Origin: CAWBVG01 sp963792175
GTDB taxonomy: Bacteria; Acidobacteriota; Vicinamibacteria; Vicinamibacterales; CAVVIG01
Direction: 5' to 3'
Length of the DNA stretch: 64,000 nucleotides
Assembly: GCA_963792175.1 (NCBI GenBank)
Contig: CAWBVG010000004.1
Location: 1-64,000 of the forward strand
Shown here: in pieces, positions 36,675 to 47,754 of the stretch
Numbering within the stretch: the first letter of the stretch is position 1
Layout: the number at the start of each line of letters is the position of its first letter
The notes under the pieces: model-generated
Database searches by the model: none
What the model saw: the letters and a program-made list of their open reading frames with translations, nothing else
Told to the model about the DNA's origin: nothing
Made by a program: the position numbers and the translations under genes

Positions 36675-39600
36675 TTACTTCTCCGCAACCGGCTGCAGTC
36701 CGAGACGCCGAACCACCTCGTTGAAGCGCGGCAGATACGTCGTCAACGCGCGCTGCAGGCGATCGGTCTCGACCTTCAGCTCGGCTTTCAGATCCTCGAA
36801 GATCGGCCCGACATTGCTCGTCGGCCGCCCCTCGCCGGCCTGCACGACGCGGAGCAGCGACGCCAGCCGGTTGTTGGTGCGGATGGGGAAGTTCAGCGGA
36901 TCCTGGTTGCTCTGGTTCCGCACCTGGTAGACGTCCTCCTCGACAGCGGTCAGCTCTTTCTGCAGCAGCTCGGCGATCGCCTTCGCGTCGGCGTTGTTCG
37001 CTTTCTCGACGCGCTCGGCGAGGTCTTTCTTGATCCGCCGAATCTGAATGACCGCGTTGTTCGCTTCATTCACCTTGTCGCGAATCTGCGACGCCAGGTC
37101 CCACTGCGCCTGCAGGTCCGCATCGGTGGCGCTGCGGAACGGATGCTTCTTCACCGTGAACGACTGCGTCTGCGGCCGGCCGTCGACGGTCAGCCGCGCC
37201 TGATACGTGCCCGGCAGCACGGCCGGTCCGGCCTGCGTCGCGCCCCACAGCACCATGCCCTGAAACGACGCGACCGGCGTCGACTGCAAGTCCCAGGAGA
37301 AGCGCTGGACGCCGGCCGTCATCGCAGGTGGTGGACCGCCGCGTCCGCGTCCGCCGCCTTCTTCCTCGTCCGCGCCGCCCGTTGCGGCTTCGTTGCCGCC
37401 ACGCCCCTCCGCCTGCCCTGAGGTTGTGGGGGCAGGCTGACCAGCGCCGGCTGCACCGCGGCCCTGCTCGGACGGCGCCGCGCTCGCGGCATCCCCTCGA
37501 CCTCTTCCCCTGCCGGCCGCTGGCAGCGCGCCATCGAACGAGCGCATCACCTGGCCGCGCGCGTCGAGAATCTCGAGCTTCAGGTTCTGCGCCGGTTTTT
37601 TCAGCCAGTACGTGAAGCGCGCCGGGCTGCCGCCGCGAATCGCGTCACCAGGCTTGAACAGATGCGCGTCGGCCGTGGACGTCACCGACGCGTTGTATTG
37701 CCGCAGCGGCGTCACGTCGTCGAGCACGTAGAACGAGCGGCCGTGCGTCGCGATCGCGATGTCCTGCCCTTCCACCCAGATGTCCGACACCTGGGTGTCC
37801 GGCAGGCCGCTCGACAGCGGCTGCCAGTGATCGCCGTCGTCGAGCGACACGTAGAAGCCATGCTGCGCGCCGGCATAGAGCAGGCCCTTGCGCACCGGAT
37901 CCTCACGCACCGAGCTGATGTAATCGTTCGCCGCGATCCCGGTCACGATCTTCGTCCACGTCCGGCCGAAGTCGTGCGTCCGGAAGATGTAGGGTGAGAA
38001 ATCCTCGAGCAGCGGCTTCTTCACCGACACGTACGCCGAACCGGCGTCGAAGATCGATGCGTCGATCTGGCTGACGCGACCGAAGTCCGGCATGTCCCTC
38101 GGCGTGACGTTCGTCCAGGTCTTGCCGCCGTCGCGCGTCAACTGGACGATGCCGTCGTCCGATCCGGACCACAGGATGTTGACGTCGGTCTTTCCCGGCG
38201 CCAGCGAGAACACCGTGCCGTAGATTTCGGGACTGTTCATGTCGTGCGTGATCGGTCCGCCCGAATCCTGGAACGTCTTCGGATCGTGACGTGTCAGGTC
38301 GCCGCTGATCGCGGTCCACGTCTGCCCGTCGTCGGTCGTCTTCCACACCCGCTGCGACGAGGTGTACAGCACCTTGGGATCGACCGGCGAGAAGATGATC
38401 GGGTAGGTCCACTGCCAGCGCTCTTTCACCTGCGCCGAGTTTTCGCCGGAGAAGAAGCGCGGATAGGCGCCGACCTCTTTCAGTTCGCCAGTGCGCCGGT
38501 TCAGCCGCGTGAGGAACGCGCCGTTGTTGGCGCCGGCGAAGAACACATCCGGATCTTTCGGGTCCGGCGCGATGTAGCCCGGCTCGCCGCCGCCGGCGTC
38601 GTAGGGCGGGACGACGTTGCCGCGGCCGCCGCCGCCACCGCCGCCGCGGCCGAAGGTCGTCGCGCTCGACACGCAGATCGTCGAGTTGTCCTGCTGGGCG
38701 CCGCAGACGTGATACGGCACGTGCCCGGTGGTAATCACGTGGTAGAACTGCGCGGTCGGAAACTCCTGGCCCGTCCAGTGCCGCTGCGCCGAGGCGATGT
38801 CGTACGACACCGCGCCGCCGCCGTCGTTGGCGACCATCACGTGATTCGAGTCGTCCGGATCGATCCAGAAGTCGTGGTGATCGCCGTGCGTGCCCTGGCC
38901 GATTTGCGTGAGCGTCTTGCCGCCGTCCACCGAGCGGAACGCGCTCGTGTTCAACATGTAGACGACGTCCTTGTTGTTCGGATCCGCGAAGGCATGCGTG
39001 TAGTAGAAGGCGCGCTGACGGACACTGCGCGCCTCGTTCACCAGCTTCCAGGTCGCGCCGGCATCGTCTGAACTGTACAGGCCGCCCTTGTCGTTTTCGA
39101 TCAGCGCGTAGACGCGATTCGAGTCGGCGCCCGAGATGGCGATCGACATCTTGCCGTAGAGTCCTTGCGGCAGTCCGCCGGTGCGCGTGATCTCCTTCCA
39201 GGTCTCGCCGCCGTCGGTCGATTTGTAAAGACCGCTGCCGGGACCGCCACTCGACATCTGGTACTCGACGCGATACGCCTCCCAAAGCGCCGCGAACATC
39301 ACGCTGGGATTCCGGCGATCGATCGCCACGTCGATGCCGCCGGACTTCGCATCCTTGAACAGCACCTTCTTCCAGCTCTTGCCGCCGTCCGTGGACTTGA
39401 AGATGCCGCGCTCGTCGCTCTCCTTGCCGTAGAGGCCGAAGTCGGCGACGAACACGATGTCAGGGTTGGTCGGGTGAATGCGGATCTTCGAGATGGCGTC
39501 GGAGTTGCGGAAGCCGACGTGCGTCCAGGTCTTGCCGGCGTCGGTGGACTTGTACACGCCGTCGCCCGGCATGATGTTGCCGCGGATGCACGATTCGCCC

Positions 39601-39972
39601 ATGCCGATGTACACGACGTCGGGGTTCGAGTCGGACACCGCCACGGCGCCGACCGACGAGCTCTTGATCTGGCCGTCCGTGACCGGATTCCAGCTCAGGC
39701 CGCCGTCGACCGTCTTCCAGAGGCCGCCGCCGACCGCGCCGAAATAGCCTTCCTTCGGTCGGCCCTTCACGCCGGCGATCGCGATCGAGCGTCCGCCGCG
39801 GAGCGGCCCGATGCTGCGCCACTTGAGCGCGTCCACGATCGCCTTGTCGATGGCGCCGTCGGTCGATTGGGCGACGACGCGGGTCGCCGGCACGCCGAGT
39901 CCCCACCCGGCTGAGTAGCGCGAGCAACGCGATGCACAGCCAGAACGATCGACCGCGAGAAAGGCCGGGCAT
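36675..39972 (-). CDS. Secreted VPS10/sortilin-like Asp-box propeller protein, copy 2 (one frameshift in leader)
   Basis: The ATG at 39972 follows GGAGGA and gives MPGLSRGRSFWLCIALLALL. One frame change near 39900 restores the signal peptide end (VPATRVVAQ). Asp-boxes then repeat: KTVDGGLSWNP, KSTDAGKTWTH, KSTDGGKSWKK, KSTDGGETWKE, SSDDAGATWKL, KTTDDGQTWTA and LTRDGGKTWTN. ATHGRSFYVLDDVTP marks the end of the propeller. A long Gly/Ala/Arg-rich segment lies at about 37330-37520. The C-terminus is a helical part (LQAQWDLASQIRDKVNEANN). About 1,100 residues, usual for the family. The function is unproven. Confidence 0.9.
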
Positions 39973-40098
39973 GATGCACTCCTCCGAGAAAAACCAGAGT
40001 CTAGCACTCACGCCAGTGTCTGACGCGAAGGCCGGTGTGATTTGAAGCGCCGGGTTGTCGGTCTCTTGATGGAGGTGTGAGAGAATCGGCGCGAATCC

Positions 40099-42499
40099 GT
40101 GACAGTTTCGATTGGTGCTCGCCTCGGATCCTATGAGGTCGTGGCCGCCATTGGCGCCGGCGGCATGGGCGAAGTCTACCGCGCTCACGACACCAAACTG
40201 GATCGCGACGTCGCTCTGAAAATACTCCCGCCCGGCGCGCTGTCCGACGAAACCGCGCGTGCGCGTCTCGTCAAGGAAGCCCAACTCGCGGCCTCGCTCA
40301 ACCATGCGGCGGTGTGCACGATTTACGACGTTGGCGACAGCGACGGGCGCGTCTACGTCGCGATGGAGCTGATCGCGGGCCGCCGGCTGTCTGACGTCAT
40401 TCCCAAAGGCGGATTGCCGCTCGACGAAGTTCTGCGCTACGCGCTCGACATCGCGGACGCGCTCGCACATGCGCACGATCGTGGAATCGTGCACCGGGAC
40501 CTGAAGGGCGCCAATGTGCTGGTCACGCCCGAGGGTCACGCCAAGGTCCTCGATTTCGGACTGGCGATGCGGCTGCCGAAAGCGGTCGAGGACGCGACTC
40601 GTTCCGTCGAAACACTGGACAGCAGAGACGTCGTTGCTGGCACGTTGGTTTACATGTCGCCGGAAGCGTTGCGCGGCGAGATGGCGGATGCGCGGACCGA
40701 CATCTGGTCTTACGGTGTGCTGCTCTATGAAATGGTGTCAGGGCTGCGGCCGTTCGACGGCTCGAGCGGTGTCGATGTCACATCGGCGATCGTGCGGGAC
40801 CGGCCGCCGCGGCTAGCCGCGTCGGTACCGGCCGGCCTGGCGGCGATCGTTGATCAGTGCCTGCAAAAGGATCGAGGACGACGGTACGCCAATGGCGGCG
40901 AGCTCCGCGCCGCCATCGCGGCGGTACGAGCCAGTGCGGACGCGGCGGTTCGATCGAGCGGCCGAGGTTGGTGGTGGGGTGTGGCTGCTGCTCTCGCGGC
41001 TGCGGCCGTCGTCGCGGTGGTCATGGCGCGTGGCGGCCTGCAGCGCCCGTTCCCGGCCGCGAGCGTGGGCGGCCGTGTCGAGTCGCTGGCGGTGCTTCCG
41101 CTCGAGGACCTTTCCGGCAATCCGGCTGACGAGTTACCTCGCGGATGGTCTGACCGAAGAGCTGATCGATCGTTTGTCCAGGATCAAAGGCCTGACGGTG
41201 ACGTCGCGAACCAGCGTCATGGCGTTCAAGCGGTCCCGGAAGTCGGTCGCTGAGATCGCCAGACAGTTGGGCGTTCAGGCGGTCGTCGAAGGCACGATCG
41301 CTCGATCCGGCGATCGGATGCGCGTCACGGCTCGGTTGGTTGACGCGGCAACTGATCGAAGCCTGTGGAGCGAGCGCTACGATCGCGCCGCGGCAGACAT
41401 CCTCACGATCCAGGCCGAGGTCGCCGCTTCGGTCGGCGAGGCGATTCGGATCAACATCACGCCACAGGAACGGAGACGGCTGTCGGCCCAGGCATCCACG
41501 AACTCGCAGGCCTACGACCTGTATCTTCGAGGCCGGTTTCACGAAGGCCGCGAGAGCCCCGAAGAGATTCGCCAGACGATTGACTACTTCGAACGGGCGG
41601 TCGAGGCCGATCCAGGGTTCGCGGCGGCTCACGCGGAACTTGCCCGCGCGTATGGACAACACCTGTTTTACGTCAGCCGCGACGAGCCGTCGCTGCAGGA
41701 GCGGGCGTTCGTCGAAGTGCAGCGAGCGCTTGCGATCGATCCGGATCTCGACGCCGCGCATCTTGCCCAGGGCCTCTTGCTCTGGCAGTCGTGGAATCAA
41801 TTCCCGCATGAACGCGCGATTGCCGAGTACCGACGTACGCTGGCTCTCAATCCGAATTCCGATGAGGCACATCATCAACTCGGCCTCGTCTACCTGCACA
41901 TCGGTCTGCTCGACGATGCGATGCGTGAGGTGCACGAAGCGATGCGCCTGAATCCAGCCAACACGCTCGCCCATTTCCGCGAGGGGGTTGTGTTTCTGTA
42001 CCAGGGCCGCTATGACGACGCGTTGAATGTCTTTCGGCAAACGCCGGACGGATTTCAGCCTCCGCTCCTTGCATTTCAGTCAGCCGACGCCTTGTTTCAT
42101 CTTGGGAGGAAGGACGACGCCCGAGCGACGCTTGACGCCTACATTCGAACGCATCCTGAAGACACCGGCGGCATGAACAACGCGATGCTTGCGGTCCTCG
42201 CGGCCGATCGCCGTGACCTCTCACTGATGTCGAGCTTGATCAGCAAGGCGCAGGAAAAAGGAAAAGGCTTCGGCCACTTTCATCACACCGCCTTCACGAT
42301 CGCACGCGCCTACGCGCTCGCCGGCCAGGCGCCAGAGGCCGTGAGATGGCTGGAGCAGACCGCCGCCGACGGCTATCCCTGCTACCCGGTATTTGCCCAG
42401 GACTCGGCGCTCGACCCGATCCGACGCGACGCCGCGTTCCAGCAGTTTCTGAGTGTTCAGCGAACGCGATGGGAAGCGTCGAAGCAACTGGCGCCCTGA
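40099..42499 (+). CDS. Ser/Thr protein kinase with TolB-like and TPR C-terminal region (one frameshift)
   Basis: A GTG at 40099 opens MTVSIGARLGSYEVVAAIGA, with the glycine loop GAGGMGEVY and Lys in VALKIL. The catalytic loop is IVHRDLKGANV and the metal loop DFGLA. One membrane helix follows (WGVAAALAAAAVVAVVMA). Near 41132 one extra T breaks the frame; the protein continues YLADGLTEELIDRLSRIKGL (the TolB/FlgO-like part), then TPR repeats such as AHAELARAYG, EAHHQLGLVYLHIGLLDDA and PEAVRWLEQTAADGYPCYP. It has about 800 residues. A membrane kinase sensing through an outside propeller/TPR part is the usual model. Confidence 0.9.
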
Positions 42500-42554
42500 C
42501 GCACGTGCCACATGCCGCGAACGTCGCGTCATCGGACGATGTCAGGCGGCAGGC

Positions 42555-43468
42555 GTGACGGTGCCGGCTGACGGGCCTGCCATTGCCATCCGCGACCTCG
42601 CCAAGTCGTACGGCCAGGTGCACGCGGTTCGGGGCGTCACCTTCGACGTGCAGCGCGGCGAGATCTTCGGGTTCCTCGGACTGAACGGCGCCGGCAAGAC
42701 GACGACGATCCGGATCCTGCTGGATCTGTTGCGCCCGAGCCGCGGCCAGGCGCAGCTGTTCGGGTTCGACTGCCAGCGGCAAAGCCGGCTGGCGCGCGCC
42801 ACGGTCGGCTACATGCCGGGCGAACTCGGTTTCTACTCGGACATGACCGGCCTCGAGGTGCTGGACCTCATGGCCCGCTTGAGCGGCGGTGGGGATGATC
42901 CACGCTCCGGCTGCAGCTCGCGGATCGACTCGAGCTGGCGCGAGCGGATCTCCGGCGGCCGCTTCGCGCCTACAGCACCGGGATGAAGCGCAAGCTTGGA
43001 CTCATTCAGGCGCTGCAGGCGGATCCGCCGCTGCTGATCCTCGACGAGCCGACCGAGGGGCTCGATCCGCTGGTTCAGCGCGCGCTCCACCAGCTGTTGC
43101 TCGAGTTGCGCGGACGCGGTCGAACCGTGTTCATGTCGTCGCATGTCCTCTCAGAGGTCGAGCGGCTCTGCGATCGCATTGGCGTGATTCGCGATGGCGA
43201 AATGGTGTTGCTGTCGACCGTCGAGGAGGCCCGACGCCGGAGCGGACGGACCGTGCGGATTCAGTTCAGCCAGCCGGTCGAGCCGATGGCGCTGGCTGCC
43301 GGGATGTCGCTCGTCGGCCGGACGCCGGATGGCTGGAGCGTCAAGGTCGAGCACGAGATTGGACCGCTGCTGGCGGTTCTCGCGGATCTGCCGGTCAGGG
43401 ATCTCGAGATCGTCGAGCCGTCGCTTGAAGACGTGCTCCGCAGCTTCTATCGGGTGGACGCGTCGTGA
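42555..43468 (+). CDS. ABC transporter ATP-binding protein (one frameshift)
   Basis: A GTG start at 42555 gives VTVPADGPAIAIRDLAKSYG. Walker A is GLNGAGKTTT and the Q-loop region is VGYMPGELGFYSDMTGLEVL. The frame changes near 42893. Then come the signature YSTGMKRKLGLIQAL, Walker B LLILDEPTEGLDP and the H-loop VFMSSHVLSEVERLC. About 304 residues with a C-terminal extension, as in drug-exporter and gliding-type ATPases (CcmA/DrrA). It overlaps the region just before the permease gene, forming a two-gene exporter. Confidence 0.88.
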
Positions 43469-43486
43469 CCGGCGTCGATCACCCTC

Positions 43487-44269
43487 GTGCGGTACTCGCT
43501 GCGCCGGTGGCGCGGTTTCCTGGCCGCGACGACGCTCGTCCTCGTCGCTTTTCAGTTCTTCATGATTCTCGCGGCGCGAAGCCTGGAGCTGTCGGGACGG
43601 TTCCAGCTGCTCGAAGCCGTGCTGCCGGCGTTCATGACGCAGGCCAGCAACATGATCGCGGCGTCGTTCACCGGCTTTGTGCTGTTCGGCTACTCGCATC
43701 CGCTCGTCCAGCTCTTTCTGATCGCGACCGCGATCGGTCTCGGGTCGGAACCCACGGCCGAGATCGACACGAAGTTCGTTGATCTGATGATGTCGCGTCC
43801 GCTGCCGCGCACGGTGCCCATCAATCGCACGCTCGTCATGCTGCTTGTCGCGACCATCGGCGCGATGGTCTGCATGCTGGCGGCGACGTGGAGCGGGCTC
43901 CGACTGTTTGCGCCGGCGTCCGCGCGCCAGCCGAGTGCAGGCGTGGTCGTCTCTCTGGCGGTCAACCTGGCCTGCCTCGTGCTGGCCTGGGGCGGCCTGA
44001 CGGTGGCGCTTGCGTCCGTGTCGCGACGCCGGTCGACGGTCGCCGCGACAGCCGGGCTGCTGGCGTTCGCGATGTCCGTGCTCGACTACGTCGCCCGCTT
44101 CTGGGATTCCGTCGCGCCACTCGCGCGCGTGTCGCCGTTTCATTATTTCGATCCATTCGAAATAATGGGCGGCCAGCCGCTCGCGATGTCGAATGTCGTG
44201 ACGCTGCTCGGCGTCTTCGTCGCCGGCGCGGTGATTGCCAACATCGCCTACGCGCGCCGCGATTTGTAA
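43487..44269 (+). CDS. ABC-2 type permease subunit
   Basis: The GTG at 43487 gives a 260-residue protein (MRYSLRRWRGFLAATTLVLV). About six membrane segments are visible, including MIAASFTGFVLFGYSHPLV, LVMLLVATIGAMVCMLAATW, LACLVLAWGGLTVALASV and VVTLLGVFVAGAVIANIAYA. The original start may lie a few codons upstream at 43465 in another frame (VTGVD) with one indel. It pairs with the ATPase encoded just before and would form a homodimeric exporter. The substrate is unknown. A large nested inverted repeat follows the stop. Confidence 0.82.
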   Translation: MRYSLRRWRGFLAATTLVLVAFQFFMILAARSLELSGRFQLLEAVLPAFMTQASNMIAASFTGFVLFGYSHPLVQLFLIATAIGLGSEPTAEIDTKFVDLMMSRPLPRTVPINRTLVMLLVATIGAMVCMLAATWSGLRLFAPASARQPSAGVVVSLAVNLACLVLAWGGLTVALASVSRRRSTVAATAGLLAFAMSVLDYVARFWDSVAPLARVSPFHYFDPFEIMGGQPLAMSNVVTLLGVFVAGAVIANIAYARRDL

Positions 44270-44641
44270 GCCCACACGCACCGGAGAAGCGTGCTCGAGC
44301 GCGAGCACGCGCGACAAATCTGGCCACAGAGGCACAGAGACACGGAGCTGACGATTCGACGGGATGGCCGGCGACGCCGGCCATCGCTGGCGACCGAAAC
44401 GATCCGCGGAAATGAGTCGACCGGAAGCGCTCAGAGCGACTCATTTCCGCGGATCGTTTCGGTCCCAGTGGCCGCATCGCGGCGCCCGTCGAATCGGTGG
44501 TCTTCCCTGTGCGTGCTCGCCTGATTCCTTCGCTGCTTGGCCCGCCGAAGCGCGACGCGCGAAGGCGGCTGACTCTGTGACTCTGTGTCTGCCGTGTGGT
44601 CCGAATTATGTCGCGACCGCGGTCGCGCTAGAACTCGCGCC
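44270..44641. repeat. Nested inverted repeats filling a 372-base intergenic gap
   Basis: Layers from outside in: octamers CCACAGAG / GCACAGAG / ACACGGAG (44324-44347) are inverted as CTCTGTGA / CTCTGTGT / CTGCCGTG (44573-44596). CGATTCGACGGG (44352-44363) is inverted near 44484. A perfect 28-base pair of arms lies at 44392-44419 and 44437-44464 with a 17-base loop. A small palindrome (GCGTGCTCG-4-CGAGCACGC) lies at 44289-44310, and a REP-like element at 44535-44568 on the minus strand. No gene is present. Confidence 0.9.
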
Positions 44642-46405
44642 ATGTATGTGAAGGTGACCGTCGCGTTTGCGTGCGCGCTGGTGCTGGCTGGTTCCGGTGT
44701 GTTCGTCACCCGCGCGCAGAGTCCTGGCCGCCTGCGGTTTGCGATCTCGTTTCCCGCCGCCCGCAGCGCCCAGCCGCTCGACGGCCGTGTCCTGCTGTTC
44801 ATCTCTGACGACGGCAAGACGGAGCCGCGGTTTCAGAGCGACCAGTACCGCGCCAACAGCACGCGGCCGATTTTCGGCGTCGACGTCGATGGTCTCAAAC
44901 CCGGCCAGGACGTCGTCATCGACGAGCGGGTCTGGGGCTGGCCGGTCCGGAGCCTGACGGACATTCCCGCCGGCGACTACTACGTGCAGGCGTTGTTGAA
45001 CCGCTACGAAACGTTCCACCGCGGCGACGGCCACACCATCAAGATGCCGATGGACCAGGGCGAGGGACAGCGCTGGGACCGGAAGCCGGGCAACTTCTAC
45101 AGCACGCCGGTCAAGATGCGCGTCGATTCTGCCGCGGGCGCGGAGATCAGGATCTCCCTGGACCAGGAAATTCCACCAATCGCGCCACCGAAAGACACCG
45201 CGCAGGTGAAGTACCTCCGCGTCCAGAACGATCGTCTCTCGAAGTTCTGGGGCCGGCCGATGCATCTCGGTGCGATCGTGACGCTGCCCAAGGACTGGGC
45301 GCTGCATCCCAACGCCCACTATCCGGTGCTCGTGCACCATGGGCACTTCCCGGCGGGCGCCGAAAGCGACGGCTGGCGCGAATCGCCTCCGGATGCCAGG
45401 GCGACAGACGCGCAGCGGCAGACGCAGGCAGCCGCCTACCAGTTCTACAAGGACTGGAACGGCGCCAACTTCCCGCGCATGATTCACGTCCTCATTCAGC
45501 ACCCGACGCCGTACTTCGACGACTCCTACGCCGTGAACTCCGCGAACCACGGCCCCTACGGCGATGCGATCACCAAAGATCTGCTGCCGATGATCGAGCA
45601 GCAGTTCCGCGGCATCGGTCAGGGATGGGCCCGCGTCATGACGGGTGGATCGACCGGGGGCTGGGAAGCGTTCGGCGTGCAGGTGTTCTATCCGGACGAT
45701 TACAACGGCGCCTGGGCGCTCTGTCCCGATCCGGTCGACTTCCGCTCCTACCGTTCGGTGAACATCTACGACGAAAAGAACGCCTACTACTACTACGAAG
45801 ACAACCCGTTCAAGCGGACGCCGAAGCCGGGCTTTCGCGACTTCCGCGATCATCTGTACTCGACGTTCGAGGAGCGCAATCTGGTGGAGCTCGTGCTCGG
45901 GACCCACGGCCGTTCGGCGGGGCAGCACGACGCGTGGGCCTCGGTCTTCGGTCCGGTTGGCGAGGACGGCTATTACAAGCCGCTGTACGACAAGCTCACC
46001 GGCGCGATCGATCGCGAGGTCGCGATCTACTGGCGCGATCACTACGACCTGCGCTACATCCTGCAGCGCGACTGGGCGACGCTCGGGCCGAAGCTGCGCG
46101 GCAAGATTCACATCACGAGCGGGACGATGGACAACGGCTATCTGAACAACGCCGTGTATCAGATGGAGGAGTTCCTCGGCCGGGCGACGCCGTCGTCAGA
46201 GGCCGAAATCGTCTACGGCGAGCGGCGCGAGCACTGCTTCACGGGCGACACGGAGCATCCGAACAACGTCGGCAACCGCACGGTGCATCAGCGATATATG
46301 CCGGCGATGGCGCAGTGGATCAAGAAGACGGCGCCGGCGGGCGCGGACGTCAGGAGCTGGGTGTATGACTCGGGACTGGGATTAGGGATTGGGATCAGGG
46401 ATTAG
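44642..46405 (+). CDS. Exported esterase-like alpha/beta hydrolase
   Basis: The ATG at 44642 (MYVKVTVAFACALVLAGSGV) starts a signal peptide. The 587-residue protein has an N-terminal beta domain and an enterochelin-esterase-like hydrolase domain: YPVLVHHGHFPAGAESDGW, IEQQFRGIGQGWARV and the nucleophile elbow VMTGGSTGGWEAFG. A late GERREHCFTGDTEH may supply the histidine. The last residues (DSGLGLGIGIRD) come from the GGGATTA heptamer array that follows, so the native end is probably near VRSWVYD. It may hydrolyse esters in the periplasm; the substrate is unknown. Confidence 0.82.
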   Translation: MYVKVTVAFACALVLAGSGVFVTRAQSPGRLRFAISFPAARSAQPLDGRVLLFISDDGKTEPRFQSDQYRANSTRPIFGVDVDGLKPGQDVVIDERVWGWPVRSLTDIPAGDYYVQALLNRYETFHRGDGHTIKMPMDQGEGQRWDRKPGNFYSTPVKMRVDSAAGAEIRISLDQEIPPIAPPKDTAQVKYLRVQNDRLSKFWGRPMHLGAIVTLPKDWALHPNAHYPVLVHHGHFPAGAESDGWRESPPDARATDAQRQTQAAAYQFYKDWNGANFPRMIHVLIQHPTPYFDDSYAVNSANHGPYGDAITKDLLPMIEQQFRGIGQGWARVMTGGSTGGWEAFGVQVFYPDDYNGAWALCPDPVDFRSYRSVNIYDEKNAYYYYEDNPFKRTPKPGFRDFRDHLYSTFEERNLVELVLGTHGRSAGQHDAWASVFGPVGEDGYYKPLYDKLTGAIDREVAIYWRDHYDLRYILQRDWATLGPKLRGKIHITSGTMDNGYLNNAVYQMEEFLGRATPSSEAEIVYGERREHCFTGDTEHPNNVGNRTVHQRYMPAMAQWIKKTAPAGADVRSWVYDSGLGLGIGIRD

Positions 46406-46412
46406 GGATTAG
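46378..46412 (+). repeat. GGGATTA heptamer array
   Basis: Units GGGATTA, GGGATT, GGGATCA, GGGATTA and GGGATTA bridge the end of the esterase gene and stop one base before the GTG start of the transporter gene at 46414. Confidence 0.85.
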
Positions 46413-46413
46413 C

Positions 46414-47754
46414 GTGATAGACGCCGTATCGACCGCGGGCTCGTCGGGGATTGCGCTCTCGACTGTCGACCGCGAGTACCGGCGGAATCGCCGGAGCGTG
46501 TTTGCCGGCATCTTCGCCGGCTATGCCGCGTATTATCTCGTCCGCAACAACCTCGCGCTCGCGATTCCCGACATCCTGGCGGCGCATCCTGAGTACTCGA
46601 AGGCGGACCTCGGGTGGGCGCTGACGGGATCGTCGATCGCCTACGGCGTCTCGAAATTCCTGATGGGATCGGTGTCCGACCGATCGAATCCCAAGTACTT
46701 CCTGCCGCTCGGATTGCTGCTCTCGTGCGCGCTGATGACCGTGTCCGGTGTGTTCAAGGCGATCTACGCCATGCTGGCGCTCGTCATCGTCATTCAGATC
46801 GCCAATGGCTGGGTCCAGGGCATGGGGTGGCCTCCGTGCGGCAAGACCATGGTGCATTGGTTCAGCACCAAGGAGCGCGGCCTCGTCGTGTCGGTCTGGA
46901 ACGTCGCGCACAACGTCGGCGGTGGCCTGGTCGCGAGCTTCGCGCTCTTCGGCGTGACGCTGTTCGGCGACTGGGGCGCGAAGTTCTACTTCAACGCGGC
47001 GATTGCCGCCGCGGTGGCCGTCGCCGCGTTCTTCCTGCTGCGCGACACGCCGCAGTCACTCGGCTTGCCGGCGGTCGAGGAATACAAGAACGACTACCCG
47101 CCGCACTACAACGCCGCGAGCGAGCGCACCTTCACGTATCGGGAAATCTTCGTCGAGCACGTCCTCAACAACCGCTACCTCTGGGCGATCGCGGTCGCGA
47201 ACGCGTTCGTCTATTTCGTGCGCTATGGCGTCGAGAACTGGATTCCGACCTATCTGCAGACCGCGAAAGGATTCTCGTTCAAGCAATCGAGCATCGGCTG
47301 GGCGCTCTACGAGTACGCCGCGATTCCGGGCACGATCGCGTGCGGCTGGATGTCGGACACGGTCTTCAAGGGACGCCGCGCCCCGGCCACCATCCTCTTC
47401 ATGGGCCTGACGCTCGTCGCGGTCGTCGTCTACGGCCTGAATCGCAGCGGACCGCTGTGGATCGATTACGCGGCCCTCATCGCGATCGGGTTCCTCATCT
47501 ACGGCCCGATCATGATCATCGGCCTGCACGCGCTCGACCTGGTGCCGAAGAAGGCCGCCGGCACGGCGGCCGGTTTCACCGGGTTCTTCGGCTACGTGTT
47601 CGGCTCGGCCATCGCCGGCACCGGCGTCGGCTGGATCGCGGATCGCTGGGGCTGGGACGGCGTGTTCGTGACGATGGTCGTCTGCTGCGTCCTGACGATC
47701 GGATTCAGTGCGATGACGCTGGGCCACCGGGCGGAGAGCGCCGGACGACATTAG
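46414..47754 (+). CDS. glpT: Glycerol-3-phosphate/organophosphate:phosphate antiporter (GlpT-like MFS)
   Basis: This intact 446-residue protein has twelve expected membrane segments and a GTG start directly behind the heptamer array. Two key GlpT arginines can be seen, in YYLVRNNLALAIPDIL and FVYFVRYGVENWIPTYL. GWPPCGKTMVHWFSTKERG and NVAHNVGGGLVA are strong OPA family signatures. The lysine after the first arginine in E. coli GlpT is asparagine here, so the substrate may be glycerol-3-phosphate, hexose phosphate or a related compound. Its stop overlaps the convergent TMEM175-like gene by four bases. Confidence 0.85.
   Translation: MIDAVSTAGSSGIALSTVDREYRRNRRSVFAGIFAGYAAYYLVRNNLALAIPDILAAHPEYSKADLGWALTGSSIAYGVSKFLMGSVSDRSNPKYFLPLGLLLSCALMTVSGVFKAIYAMLALVIVIQIANGWVQGMGWPPCGKTMVHWFSTKERGLVVSVWNVAHNVGGGLVASFALFGVTLFGDWGAKFYFNAAIAAAVAVAAFFLLRDTPQSLGLPAVEEYKNDYPPHYNAASERTFTYREIFVEHVLNNRYLWAIAVANAFVYFVRYGVENWIPTYLQTAKGFSFKQSSIGWALYEYAAIPGTIACGWMSDTVFKGRRAPATILFMGLTLVAVVVYGLNRSGPLWIDYAALIAIGFLIYGPIMIIGLHALDLVPKKAAGTAAGFTGFFGYVFGSAIAGTGVGWIADRWGWDGVFVTMVVCCVLTIGFSAMTLGHRAESAGRH

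Noticed and set aside
44392..44464. An integron attC site or insertion-sequence terminal repeats
   Set aside because: No GTTRRRY/RYYYAAC core sites, integrase or transposase gene is present, and no target-site duplication was seen.
46378..46412. A telomere-like repeat
   Set aside because: GGGATTA units look telomeric but lie between two genes inside the contig, and similar heptamers with other sequences occur elsewhere.
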